A stretch of 35,361 nucleotides of DNA, taken from NCBI GenBank assembly GCA_028281945.1, contig JANQIW010000160.1:1-35361 (forward strand), in the 5' to 3' direction. The position numbers were made by a program, and so were the translations under genes. Source of the DNA: Prochloraceae cyanobacterium PL24a_bin.78 (GTDB lineage: Bacteria; Cyanobacteriota; Cyanobacteriia; Cyanobacteriales; JANQIW01). The stretch's first letter is position 1, and each line of letters begins with the position of its first letter. The notes under the pieces are model-generated. The model searched no databases. It saw nothing but the letters and a program-made list of their open reading frames with translations, and was not told the origin of the DNA. Below are positions 1 to 8,152 of this stretch, piece after piece.

Positions 1-363
1 TCCTAGAGTGATAGACTCACCATTATGTAAAGATATTGATTGTTGACGACGCTTATTAAAGTAAATTCCATTAGTTGAATTTTTATCTCGGATAATAAAA
101 GAAGTTGGATTTTGAGGATCTCTTTCGAGGAAACAATGAACTCGCCCTACTTTAGGATTATCGATTACGATATCACATTGTTTAGAGTTACGGCCAAGTA
201 AATATTGATCTCCTGTAAGACGATAAGTATTTACTTGATTATTCAAAGTATTTTTGATTTTTAATTTTGGTACAACCGCACCTTGTTTCCAATCACCTAA
301 TCGAACTTGTATACTTTGTACTGCTTGGGTTAATATTTGGCTTTTTTGGGGTTGTTGTGTCAT
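1..363 (-). CDS. FHA-domain protein, N-terminal part (runs off the window)
   Basis: The first 121 codons of a minus-strand gene are present; it starts with ATG at 363 and continues beyond the left edge. After about 45 residues with no clear motif comes a forkhead-associated (FHA) core: YLLGRNSKQCDIVIDNP, then GRVHCFLERD, then RDKNSTNGIYFN. The Gly-Arg, Ser/Gly-Arg-x-His and Asn-Ser-Thr-Asn-Gly signatures are those that bind phosphothreonine peptides. The protein therefore probably acts in Ser/Thr kinase signalling or as a phosphopeptide adaptor. In cyanobacteria such N-terminal FHA domains are found on ABC ATPases, kinases, cyclases and stand-alone adaptors; the missing C-terminal part would decide. 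It is divergent from radC, with about 180 bp of AT-rich promoter space between them. Confidence 0.8.
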   Translation of the reverse strand, partial: MTQQPQKSQILTQAVQSIQVRLGDWKQGAVVPKLKIKNTLNNQVNTYRLTGDQYLLGRNSKQCDIVIDNPKVGRVHCFLERDPQNPTSFIIRDKNSTNGIYFNKRRQQSISLHNGESITLG

Positions 364-542
364 TGTTTTTGATTTCTTTCGGTTTTTTTCTTAGTTATTA
401 AGATTGACTTTTTTTTTAATGAGAAAGTTGCTAAGAGGATTTTTGTTAAAATTTATTAAAAATGCTTTAATTTAGCGTAAAAATATAGAAATTAACAGAA
501 AAAATTATAGAAATATTCAGAGTTGTTGTATTATTATTGCTT

Positions 543-1274
543 ATGACTTATAGTTTAAGAATCGCCGATATGCCTATTAGCGAACGCCCAAGGGAACGCT
601 TATTGGCCATGGGAGCCAGACATCTATCTACCGCAGAATTAATCGCTATTCTTTTGGGAACAGGGCAAGGAAAGGGAAAGCTTTCGGCTATGGGTTTGGG
701 GCAATATATTTTGCAACAATTGAGTCAACATAAACGGGATCCTCTTGATGTTTTGCGGGATATTTGTCCTGAAGAATTAATTGAAATTCCGGGCATTGGG
801 CCTGCTAAGGCTACCACTATTGTAGCAGCAGTTGAATTGGGAAAGCGGACCTTTCAATTTCGGCCTAATGCAAGGGCTGTTATTGATAATCCAGCGGCTG
901 GTGCGGCGGCTTTAAGTCATGATTTGATGTGGCAAAAACAGGAGCGTTTTGCTGTGATTTTGTTGGATGTTAAAAATAGTTTAATTTCTACTAAAGTGGT
1001 TACCATTGGCATTGCTACTGAAACTTTGATTCATCCACGAGAGACTTTTCGCGATGCTATTCGTCAAGGAGCGACTAAATTAATTATTGCTCATAATCAT
1101 CCTTCTGGTGAGGTTGAACCTTCACATGAAGATTTGATTCTAACGGAGCAATTTTTGCAAGCGGCACAGTTGTTGAATATTCCCATTCTAGATCATCTTA
1201 TTTTGGGTAATGGAAATTATAATTCTCTTCGAGATACAACTGATTTATGGGATAAGTTTCCTCAAGATTGTTGA
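543..1274 (+). CDS. radC: RadC family JAB/MPN-domain protein
   Basis: The protein has 243 residues if it starts at ATG 543. A TTG at 537 extends the frame by two residues, but [11 protein letters not shown] is the usual family start. No clear Shine-Dalgarno sequence is visible. The N-terminal half has a helix-hairpin-helix ([10 protein letters not shown], about residues 81-90). The C-terminal half is the JAB/MPN domain with the zinc motif HNHPSG at 184-189 followed by PSHED, the Asp being the third ligand. RadC was named as a DNA repair protein, but that role is disputed and its biochemical function is unsettled; the fold is a metallohydrolase. The length is normal. It is followed by a convergent gene with a stem-loop between them. 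Confidence 0.93.
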   Translation: MTYSLRIADMPISERPRERLLAMGARHLSTAELIAILLGTGQGKGKLSAMGLGQYILQQLSQHKRDPLDVLRDICPEELIEIPGIGPAKATTIVAAVELGKRTFQFRPNARAVIDNPAAGAAALSHDLMWQKQERFAVILLDVKNSLISTKVVTIGIATETLIHPRETFRDAIRQGATKLIIAHNHPSGEVEPSHEDLILTEQFLQAAQLLNIPILDHLILGNGNYNSLRDTTDLWDKFPQDC

Positions 1275-1310
1275 TTTTGTCTTATTTTTCATGTTTGATT
1301 ATTTTAAATT

Positions 1311-1350
1311 TTGGGTAATATTTAGCATTTATTAAGAATGAATTACCCAA
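1311..1350. terminator. Stem-loop between convergent genes
   Basis: A perfect 9-bp inverted repeat, TTGGGTAAT / ATTACCCAA, is separated by 22 bases in the gap between radC and the convergent downstream gene. Flanking T-runs are weak, so it is a candidate bidirectional terminator or 3'-end hairpin rather than a classical intrinsic terminator. Confidence 0.45.
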
Positions 1351-1382
1351 ACAATATAGATATGATTTTCTAATTAGATTCT

Positions 1383-1868
1383 TTATTTCTCAAGTTTTTT
1401 CCCTAGGAATTCTTTGAATACAAGATTGAGTAAAAGATTAAGTTGTGTAGGTGATGCAGTAGACATAATGATTCCGGGATAGACAGCATTTCCCCAACGA
1501 GGATGATTAATCAATTTGCATTTTCCATAAGGAGTTACTGGGAAATTTAATAATATTTGGATGGTTTTTATATCGTCATGAGTTATTTCTCCGGGTGAAG
1601 ATATTTGAGGGTAACCTGTGGCAGGATCGATAATTTCTGTTATTATGCCTTGAGGATTTAATATGGAGATTATTTTGTTACCTAATTGGATAAAATTATC
1701 TCGCAATCGATTTTTTTCTTCTTCAATTAGAGGAGTTTTCTCTATTAAAGGAAATTGGGATTTTTGTAATATAATGATGATACTTTTTATTGGTTTTTCC
1801 CATTCTGGAATGATTCCCTTTTGATTTTTGATGATAAATTGTGTGGGAGAATGTATAGATATTTCCAT
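1383..1868 (-). CDS. MMADHC-like protein (methylmalonic aciduria and homocystinuria type D family)
   Basis: A soluble 161-residue protein with no signal peptide or membrane segment. I recognise it by overall resemblance to the cyanobacterial proteins annotated as methylmalonic aciduria and homocystinuria type D protein: an N-terminal IHSPTQFI, a central EKTPLIEEEKNRLR, then DPATGYPQ, THDDI and a C-terminal WGNAVYPGI. The human member MMADHC sorts cobalamin between the methionine synthase and methylmalonyl-CoA mutase branches, in a fold related to flavin reductases. Whether the bacterial version handles a corrinoid is not established by this sequence. Cyanobacteria make pseudocobalamin and most use B12-dependent MetH, so a trafficking role is plausible. 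It stands alone between radC and dusA. Confidence 0.6.
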   Translation of the reverse strand: MEISIHSPTQFIIKNQKGIIPEWEKPIKSIIIILQKSQFPLIEKTPLIEEEKNRLRDNFIQLGNKIISILNPQGIITEIIDPATGYPQISSPGEITHDDIKTIQILLNFPVTPYGKCKLINHPRWGNAVYPGIIMSTASPTQLNLLLNLVFKEFLGKKLEK

Positions 1869-2008
1869 AGATTATTGTTTGTTTGGTTATATGCAGTTTG
1901 AAAAACTGTCGGATATTTAATATATCTAGTTATATTATACTAATCTTTTTTTTGTATTTTTTTCCATCTTTTTTGTAATTATTTCTAACTTAATTAGAGA
2001 ATAACAAC

Positions 2009-2995
2009 TTACCATCTTTGACTCACCTCATCCAAAGCCCCTTGAATAACTTCAGCACCGGCACCAGGTTTATAAGCATATTGACTAATATAACGCCGCC
2101 AATTTTTTGCACCAGCAATTCCAGTAAATAAGCCAAAAATATGCCTAGTAATAGAATTTAATTTCAAACCTTTCCCAACCCAATAATCAATATAAGGAAG
2201 CATCTTTTCCACAACCATTGCTCGAGTAGGAGGGGTAACATCAACCCCATAAATATCCCTATCAGCTGTAGCAAAAAGAAAAGGATTATCATAAGCAGCC
2301 CTTCCAATCATCACTGCATCCACCTCCTTTAAGTGTTCTTGAACCTGTGGTATATTAGTAATACCGCCATTAATTTCAATATCTAAATGGGGAAAATCTT
2401 GTTTAAGACGGTAGACATCGTGGTAACGTAGAGGAGGTACAGTACGATTCTCCTTAGGACTTAAACCTTGAAGCCAAGCCTTGCGGGCATGAATGGTAAA
2501 ATATTTGACCCCTGTTGATGATACAATACGGACAAAATTGGCTAAATGGGAATAACTATCTAAATCATCAACGCCAATTCGGTGTTTGACACTTACAGGT
2601 AGATTAACTGCTTTTTGAATGGCTTCAGTAATTTTGGCAACTAATTCCGGTTTAGCCATCAAACAAGCTCCAAAGTTACCATTTTGGACTCGATCGCTGG
2701 GGCAACCAACATTAAGATTTATTTCATTATAACCAAAATCCTCAGCAATACGGGCACACTCTGCTAAATCTAAAGGATTATCTCCCCCTAGTTGAAGAAC
2801 TAAAGGGCTTTCAGTCTCAGAAAAACCTAGTAATTTCTGACGATCACCATGAATTATGGCAGGGGAAGTAATCATTTCCGTGTAAAGTAAAGTATGGCGG
2901 GTAATTTGTCGCATGAAAAAGCGAAAATGACGATCGCTACGATCCATCATAGGAGCAATACTTAAAGGATAGGATTCTAAACGATCCATAGACAC
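2009..2995 (-). CDS. dusA: tRNA-dihydrouridine synthase A
   Basis: This FMN enzyme reduces uridine to dihydrouridine in the tRNA D-loop (positions 20/20a for the DusA class). It has 328 residues from GTG 2995, or 326 from ATG 2989, which I slightly prefer. The TIM barrel begins with SIAPMMDRSDRHFR. The catalytic Cys is in NVGCPSDRVQNGNFGACLM (about residue 98). The phosphate- and flavin-binding stretches HRIGVDD, TIHARKAWLQGLSPKENR and NGGI are all present; the ARKAWLQGLSPKENR segment is characteristic of DusA rather than DusB. The length is normal. It is divergent from ebsA, and the 100-bp gap should hold both promoters. Confidence 0.95.
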   Translation of the reverse strand: MSMDRLESYPLSIAPMMDRSDRHFRFFMRQITRHTLLYTEMITSPAIIHGDRQKLLGFSETESPLVLQLGGDNPLDLAECARIAEDFGYNEINLNVGCPSDRVQNGNFGACLMAKPELVAKITEAIQKAVNLPVSVKHRIGVDDLDSYSHLANFVRIVSSTGVKYFTIHARKAWLQGLSPKENRTVPPLRYHDVYRLKQDFPHLDIEINGGITNIPQVQEHLKEVDAVMIGRAAYDNPFLFATADRDIYGVDVTPPTRAMVVEKMLPYIDYWVGKGLKLNSITRHIFGLFTGIAGAKNWRRYISQYAYKPGAGAEVIQGALDEVSQRW

Positions 2996-3096
2996 TGTGG
3001 TAAAATAAATTAAGACACGATTACTACTATAATAGTGCCAAATTAAATTGTAACCACTTAATTTAAAAATACAAAATTAAAGACAGAAAATTTGCC

Positions 3097-3480
3097 ATGG
3101 CTGGAGTAGAAATAGAAAAGTTAAAACCTGCTGCAAAAGCAGATGTGGCGATTTATATGCCATACTACTCAAAAAATAAACAAAGCGATCTTCCTTATGC
3201 GATTAGCCTCTATCAGTTACAATTTTTAGAAGGCGCGCGTCAAATCGAAGGGGGGGAAAGTATACCATTTGTAGCAACTTGGTCAGCTTCTAAGTTGCCA
3301 GCAGAATTAACTCCTTGTCAATTACAATTTGATGGACAAGCAGAATTAAGTTATGAAGTTAGAATTCAAAATGACCAATTTATAGATTATCTGATTGAGT
3401 TAATTCAAAACTACAAGAAAAAGCGTATAACTGATTTTCCAGGAGCTTTTTACCGTAAGTTGTTACGGTTTGAGTCGTAA
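3097..3480 (+). CDS. ebsA: Type IV pilus biogenesis protein EbsA
   Basis: A 127-residue soluble protein matching the cyanobacteria-specific EbsA family: start MAGVEIEKLKPA, then VAIYMPYYSKNKQ, LPYAISLYQLQFLEGARQIEGG and FPGAFYRKLLRF. In Synechococcus elongatus, EbsA (essential for biofilm self-suppression) forms a complex with Hfq and the PilB ATPase and is needed for pilus assembly, secretion and natural competence. It probably acts at the cytoplasmic face of the pilus motor. No Shine-Dalgarno sequence is evident. It precedes a BioD/DRTGG gene by 47 bp on the same strand, so co-transcription is possible. Confidence 0.85.
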   Translation: MAGVEIEKLKPAAKADVAIYMPYYSKNKQSDLPYAISLYQLQFLEGARQIEGGESIPFVATWSASKLPAELTPCQLQFDGQAELSYEVRIQNDQFIDYLIELIQNYKKKRITDFPGAFYRKLLRFES

Positions 3481-3527
3481 TTATTATCATTAAGACTAAG
3501 ATTAATCTAGATAAAGGGAGTAACTGA

Positions 3528-4604
3528 GTGACACAAAATAAATGTTTGATTGTGGGATCTACAGAATTTAATAGCGGAAAATCTACTGTAATTTTGGGAA
3601 TAACTTATCTTCTCAAACTTAAAGGATTATCTATAGCATATGGAAAACCTTTAGGAAGTTATTACAATAATTTTTCTGAGGAAGAAGATGATATTAATTT
3701 TATCAAAAATTCTCTGAAATTATCAGATAAACAAGTTAAATCACCATTATTACCTCTTAATAAAGAAAAAATCATCGAAATCATTAGCTATGAGCAAGAA
3801 AGAGATTATAGTAAAAAACTTAAAGAGTATGTAAGTAAACTTGAAGGAGATGCAATTTTATTAGAAGGAGCAAAAAATCTTTGGGAAGGTAATCTATTTA
3901 ATTTATCTGTTGAAAAAATAGCGGACACTATAGATGCTCCAGTATTATTAATCAGTAATTATGGAATGGGGTTAATCGATAATTTATTAAAAGCTAAACA
4001 AGATTTAGATGAAAGATTATTAGGAGTAATAATTAATAAAGTACCCGATCAAGCTCGTCAAGAAACTGAAACAAAAATTAAGCCCTTTTTAGAAAAACAT
4101 GGCATTAATATTTTAGGAGTTTTACCTAAAAATAATTTACTTCAAAGTGTAAGTGTTAGAGAAATAAATAAACATTTAGGAGCAAAAGTACTTTGTTGTC
4201 AGGATTCTTTAGATTTAATGGTGGAAAATATCGCCATTGGGGCAATGAATGTTACCTCGGCTTTACAATTTTTCCGCAAAAATAAAAATATGGCTGTAGT
4301 AACAGGTAGCGATCGTCAGGATTTACAACTTGCAGCTTTAGAAACTTCAACCAATTGTTTAATTCTCACAGGCCATAACAAGCCAGAAAAATTAGTACTC
4401 AATCGCGCAGAAGATTTAGAAATTCCCATTCTTTCCGTTAACTTTGATACTCTAAAAACTGTGGAAATAATCGAAGAAGCTTTTGAGAATGCAAGGTTAC
4501 AAGAAAAAATTAAAGTTCAATCCATCGAAAGAATTATGGAAAAATATTTCGATATAGATAAATTTATTGCAAAATTAGGACTGGAAGTCCCAGTATTAGC
4601 CTAA
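3528..4604 (+). CDS. BioD-like P-loop/DRTGG-domain protein (annotated as phosphotransacetylase family)
   Basis: A 358-residue protein from GTG 3528, which has a good ribosome site (GGGAG) about 7 bases upstream. The N-terminal 200 residues form a dethiobiotin-synthetase-like P-loop domain: GSTEFNSGKST at 10-20, and LLEGAKNLWEGN in the middle at the place of the usual GAGG-type motif. The C-terminal part (about 210-330) resembles a DRTGG domain, with VVTGSDRQDLQLAAL. This two-domain arrangement matches the N-terminal regulatory half of long bacterial phosphotransacetylases, but the catalytic acetyltransferase domain is absent, so the common name is misleading. I recall the Synechocystis homologue near gcpE (ispG) as well, which would make the neighbourhood conserved. 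The real function is unknown, and an ATP- or metabolite-sensing role is only a guess. Confidence 0.75.
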   Translation: MTQNKCLIVGSTEFNSGKSTVILGITYLLKLKGLSIAYGKPLGSYYNNFSEEEDDINFIKNSLKLSDKQVKSPLLPLNKEKIIEIISYEQERDYSKKLKEYVSKLEGDAILLEGAKNLWEGNLFNLSVEKIADTIDAPVLLISNYGMGLIDNLLKAKQDLDERLLGVIINKVPDQARQETETKIKPFLEKHGINILGVLPKNNLLQSVSVREINKHLGAKVLCCQDSLDLMVENIAIGAMNVTSALQFFRKNKNMAVVTGSDRQDLQLAALETSTNCLILTGHNKPEKLVLNRAEDLEIPILSVNFDTLKTVEIIEEAFENARLQEKIKVQSIERIMEKYFDIDKFIAKLGLEVPVLA

Positions 4605-4662
4605 TTTAAACTAATTAATTGTAAGATCAATTTAATTTAAGAAGTATGAGGAGAGAATAATT

Positions 4663-4707
4663 ATGATCATCTTCTTTGCTTCAAAAATTATGGAAGTTAA
4701 TTTTTAG
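4663..4707 (+). CDS. Possible 14-codon leader peptide upstream of ispG
   Basis: A short frame encoding [14 protein letters not shown] begins at ATG 4663 behind a strong ribosome site (GAGGAGAG, about 7 bases upstream). It stops 17 bases before the ispG ATG, which itself has no Shine-Dalgarno sequence. The frame is not the ispG frame. This could be a translated leader that delivers ribosomes to ispG, or a chance frame in an AT-rich leader. The peptide has no homologue that I recognise. Confidence 0.3.
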   Translation: MIIFFASKIMEVNF

Positions 4708-4724
4708 AAAAAAAAGTCAAAATT

Positions 4725-5948
4725 ATGCAAACTCTTGAGAATCCAAAAAGTATAAGCGATCCCACAAATCTAGTAGATACTACCATACATAGAAGAAAAA
4801 CTCGCCCTGTGAGAGTAGGAGATGTGATTATTGGTGGCAATAACCCTGTAGTTGTGCAGTCGATGATTAACGAAGATACTCTAGATATTGAGGGTTCCGT
4901 GGCAGCCATACGTCGTCTCCATGAAATAGGTTGCGAAATTGTCAGAGTTACTGTGCCTAGCATGGCTCATGCAAAAGCTTTAGCTCAAATAAAAGAGAAG
5001 TTAGCTCAAGTATATAAACCTGTTCCTTTGGTAGCAGATGTGCACCATAATGGAATGAAAATTGCTTTAGAAGTTGCTAAGCACGTAGATAAAGTGAGAA
5101 TTAATCCTGGTTTATATGTATTTGAAAAACCTAAAGCTGATAGAACTGAATATACAGATGCAGAATTCCAAGAAATAGGAGAAAAAATTAAAGAAACTTT
5201 AGAGCCATTAGTGATATCTTTGCGAGATCAAGGTAAAGCTATGCGAATTGGTGTAAATCACGGCTCTTTAGCAGAAAGAATGCTATTTACTTATGGGGAT
5301 ACTCCTGAAGGTATGGTAGAATCTGCCTTGGAATTCATCAAAATTTGTGAATCTTTGGATTATTATAATATTGTTATCTCTCTAAAAGCATCCCGTGTGC
5401 CTGTAATGTTAGCGGCTTATCGTCTGATGGTCAAGCGAATGGATGAATTAGGTATGGCTTATCCCCTTCATTTAGGTGTGACTGAGGCAGGAGATGGTGA
5501 ATATGGCAGAATTAAATCCACTGCGGGAATTGGAACTTTATTAGCTGAAGGAATTGGAGATACGATACGGGTGTCTTTAACTGAAGCACCAGAGAAAGAA
5601 ATACCTGTATGTTATAGTATATTGCAGGCTTTAGGGTTACGCAAGACTATGGTTGAGTATGTGGCTTGTCCTTCTTGTGGCAGAACTTTATTTAATTTGG
5701 AAGAAGTGCTTCACAAGGTGAGAGAAGCTACCAAGCATTTGACGGGTTTGGATATTGCGGTGATGGGTTGTATTGTGAATGGCCCAGGGGAAATGGCTGA
5801 CGCTGATTATGGTTATGTGGGTAAGCAGCCTGGTTATATTTCTCTATATCGCGGCAGGGAAGAAATTAAGAAGGTGACTGAAGATAAGGGTGTTGAAGAG
5901 TTAATTAATTTGATTAAATCTGATGGCCGTTGGGTGGATCCTGAATAA
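4725..5948 (+). CDS. ispG: 4-hydroxy-3-methylbut-2-enyl-diphosphate synthase (ferredoxin)
   Basis: This is the penultimate enzyme of the MEP isoprenoid pathway. It converts MEcPP to HMBPP with a [4Fe-4S] cluster; in cyanobacteria reduced ferredoxin is the likely donor. It has 407 residues, normal for the two-domain bacterial form. The N-terminal TIM barrel shows [26 protein letters not shown] and LVADVHHN. The C-terminal cluster domain has CPSCG (Cys 315 and 318) and GCIVNGPGE (Cys 349), the three cluster ligands, and Glu 356 could be the fourth, as known for the family. A small upstream frame with a strong ribosome site may affect its translation. An intrinsic terminator lies 35 bp after the stop. 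Confidence 0.97.
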   Translation: MQTLENPKSISDPTNLVDTTIHRRKTRPVRVGDVIIGGNNPVVVQSMINEDTLDIEGSVAAIRRLHEIGCEIVRVTVPSMAHAKALAQIKEKLAQVYKPVPLVADVHHNGMKIALEVAKHVDKVRINPGLYVFEKPKADRTEYTDAEFQEIGEKIKETLEPLVISLRDQGKAMRIGVNHGSLAERMLFTYGDTPEGMVESALEFIKICESLDYYNIVISLKASRVPVMLAAYRLMVKRMDELGMAYPLHLGVTEAGDGEYGRIKSTAGIGTLLAEGIGDTIRVSLTEAPEKEIPVCYSILQALGLRKTMVEYVACPSCGRTLFNLEEVLHKVREATKHLTGLDIAVMGCIVNGPGEMADADYGYVGKQPGYISLYRGREEIKKVTEDKGVEELINLIKSDGRWVDPE

Positions 5949-5983
5949 TTTTCAGTTGATATTATTTATTGATTTGATTATTT

Positions 5984-6014
5984 ATCCCTAGTTTTATCTA
6001 TGGGATTTTTTTTT
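5984..6014 (+). terminator. Intrinsic terminator of ispG
   Basis: A stem ATCCCTAG / CTA-T-GGGAT (one bulged T) with a 6-base loop is followed directly by nine or more T residues. It lies 35 bp after the ispG stop codon. Confidence 0.8.
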
Positions 6015-6159
6015 GGAAAAATTGGAGGGGTCTTTTAGTTTGATGATGGTTTAAAATTTTTGATATAATGGAAAAATAAATATAATTAAGTGAGTTATTG
6101 CTCTACATTTCTTTTTAATAAAAAATTATCTTTATTCCCTATTTGGAGGTACAAAAATC

Positions 6160-7074
6160 ATGGATTTTATTAGCCCAAAAACAGACTTTGCTTTTAAAAA
6201 AATATTTGGTTCTCAAGATAGTATTGATATATTAATTAGCTTTTTAAATGCTTTAATATATGACAATCAAGAAGTAATTAAAGATTTAGAAATAATTGAT
6301 CCCTATAGTGCTGCTGCCATATCTGAGTTAAAAGATTCCTATTTAGATGTAAAAGCAATTCTCAAAGATGGAACAATTGTTATCATCGAAATGCAAGTAA
6401 TCAATGTACCAAGTTTTAAGAAAAGAGTAATTTATAATTTAACAAAAACTTATAGCAATCAATTAAAAAAAGGAGAAAATTATTGGCGTTTAAATCCAGT
6501 AATAGCATTAACAATTACTGATTTTAAGTTATTTGATCAAAATGACAAAGTAATTAATCAATTTGTGTTGAAAGAAACTGAAGAAAATTTTGAATACAAT
6601 GATGAAAAAATCACCGCAATTTTTGTGGAGTTACCAAAGTTTAATAAGGAATTAGAAGAGTTGGAAACTATTGCCGATCGATGGATTTATTTTATCAAAA
6701 ATGCACCAAATTTAGAAATAATTCCTCAGAAAATGTCAGAAATTCCCGCCATAGAAAAAGCAATGACAATAGCAAATCAAGCTAATTTAAGTGTAAAAGA
6801 ATTAGATGAATTAGAAGATGAAATATTTTCAATCATAGAGAAAGAAGAAGCAATAACTGTCGCAAAACAAAAAGGATTAGAGGAAGGCGAAAAAACAGGA
6901 GAAATCAAATTAATTAAACGTTTATTATCAAAACGTTTTGGAGAAATTCCAGAATATATTATTGATAATTTAGAAAGTTTATCCAATGAAAAATTAGAAG
7001 AATTGGGGGAATTAATTTTGGATTTTGATAGGATTGAGGATATATCAAGTTGGCTGGAAAATACTATTAATTAA
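6160..7074 (+). CDS. Rpn family PD-(D/E)XK nuclease / putative transposase, copy 1
   Basis: A 304-residue protein starting at ATG 6160, with a ribosome site (GGAGG) about 10 bases upstream. The start MDFISPKTDFAFKKIFG and the nuclease core are typical of the Rpn (recombination-promoting nuclease, PDDEXK_2) family. The likely catalytic residues are Asp 63 (SYLDVKA) and Glu 77 and Gln 79 (VIIEMQV). The C-terminal 60 residues form a DUF4351-like helical tail (RLLSKRFGEIP, then LEELGELILDF). E. coli Rpn proteins cut DNA and raise RecA-independent recombination, and newer work links some to phage defence. The core motif is intact. It is followed 33 bp later by a close paralogue that repeats the same leader, so the pair arose by tandem duplication. 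Confidence 0.85.
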   Translation: MDFISPKTDFAFKKIFGSQDSIDILISFLNALIYDNQEVIKDLEIIDPYSAAAISELKDSYLDVKAILKDGTIVIIEMQVINVPSFKKRVIYNLTKTYSNQLKKGENYWRLNPVIALTITDFKLFDQNDKVINQFVLKETEENFEYNDEKITAIFVELPKFNKELEELETIADRWIYFIKNAPNLEIIPQKMSEIPAIEKAMTIANQANLSVKELDELEDEIFSIIEKEEAITVAKQKGLEEGEKTGEIKLIKRLLSKRFGEIPEYIIDNLESLSNEKLEELGELILDFDRIEDISSWLENTIN

Positions 7075-7107
7075 TCAATTTAAATTAACTATTTGGAGAC
7101 AAGAAAA

Positions 7108-8052
7108 ATGGATTTTATCAACCCAAAAACAGACTTTGCTTTTAAAAGAATATTTGGATCTCAAGAAAGTATTGATATATTAATTAGCTTTTTAAATGCT
7201 TTAATATATGACAATCAAGACATAATTGAAGATTTGGAAATAATCGATCCCTATACTGCTGGTGTGGTATCAGGTTTAAAAGACTCCTTTGTAGATGTCA
7301 AAGCCATTCTCAATGATAAGACAATTGTCATTATAGAAATGCAAGTATTAAACCTACCAGATTTTAAAAATAGAATAATTTATAATTTGGCAAAAACCTA
7401 TACCAATCAATTAAAAAGAGGAGAAGGATATTGGGATTTAAATCCAGTGATAGCTTTAACCATTACTGATTTTAAATTGTTTGAGGAAAATAATGATGTA
7501 ATTAATGAATTTGTCTTAAAAGAAAGACGCAAGAATTTTGAATACAATAATGAAAAAATCACCGCAATTTTTGTGGAATTACCGAAGTTTAATAAGGAAT
7601 TAGAAGAGTTAGAAACATTAAGTGATCGATGGATTTATTTTATGAAAAATGCTCCTAGTTTAGAAATAATACCAGAGAAAATGTCAGAAATTCCCGCTAT
7701 AGAAAAGGCAATGACTATTGCTAATGAAACCAATTTAACGGTGAAAGAATTAGATGAATTAAAGGAAAGAGAATTGTACATAGCAGTTAGAAAACAAGAA
7801 GTTATTGTGGCAAAACAAGAAGGATTAGAAGAAGGAAGACAAGAAGGATTAGAAGAGGGAGAAAAAACAGGTGAAATCAAATTAATTAACCGTCTATTAT
7901 CAAAACGTTTTGGGGAAATTCCTGAGTCTATGATGAATAATCTTGAAAAGTTATCCAATGAAAAATTAGAAGAGTTAGGGGAGCTAATTTTGGATTTCAA
8001 TAGTGTGGAGGATGTATTCAGTTGGCTGGAAGATATTGGTAATAAAAATTAA
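7108..8052 (+). CDS. Rpn family PD-(D/E)XK nuclease / putative transposase, copy 2
   Basis: A paralogue of the preceding gene over its whole length. I place the start at ATG 7108, which gives the family start MDFINPKTDFAFKRIFG. An upstream in-frame TTG at 7093 overlaps the ribosome site TTGGAGA and is unlikely. The length is about 315 residues. Asp 63, Glu 77 and Gln 79 of the nuclease core are conserved. Compared with copy 1, the linker before the DUF4351-like tail has an extra Glu/Gly-rich unit (EGLEEGRQEGLEEGEKTG against EGLEEGEKTG), which is a small internal tandem duplication. Both copies look functional. Co-transcription is likely given the 33-bp gap. Confidence 0.85.
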   Translation: MDFINPKTDFAFKRIFGSQESIDILISFLNALIYDNQDIIEDLEIIDPYTAGVVSGLKDSFVDVKAILNDKTIVIIEMQVLNLPDFKNRIIYNLAKTYTNQLKRGEGYWDLNPVIALTITDFKLFEENNDVINEFVLKERRKNFEYNNEKITAIFVELPKFNKELEELETLSDRWIYFMKNAPSLEIIPEKMSEIPAIEKAMTIANETNLTVKELDELKERELYIAVRKQEVIVAKQEGLEEGRQEGLEEGEKTGEIKLINRLLSKRFGEIPESMMNNLEKLSNEKLEELGELILDFNSVEDVFSWLEDIGNKN

Positions 8053-8152
8053 CAATTACATGGTGTTCATCAAGAGATATATTATAATTAGTTTGAAAAA
8101 TTATGGTATTATAGATATAATTGTCAACTTTTAAGACTAAATTAGGTGTTCC

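Noticed and set aside
3528..4604. Calling this gene phosphotransacetylase (pta)
   Set aside because: The catalytic phosphotransacetylase domain is missing; only the BioD-like and DRTGG parts are present.
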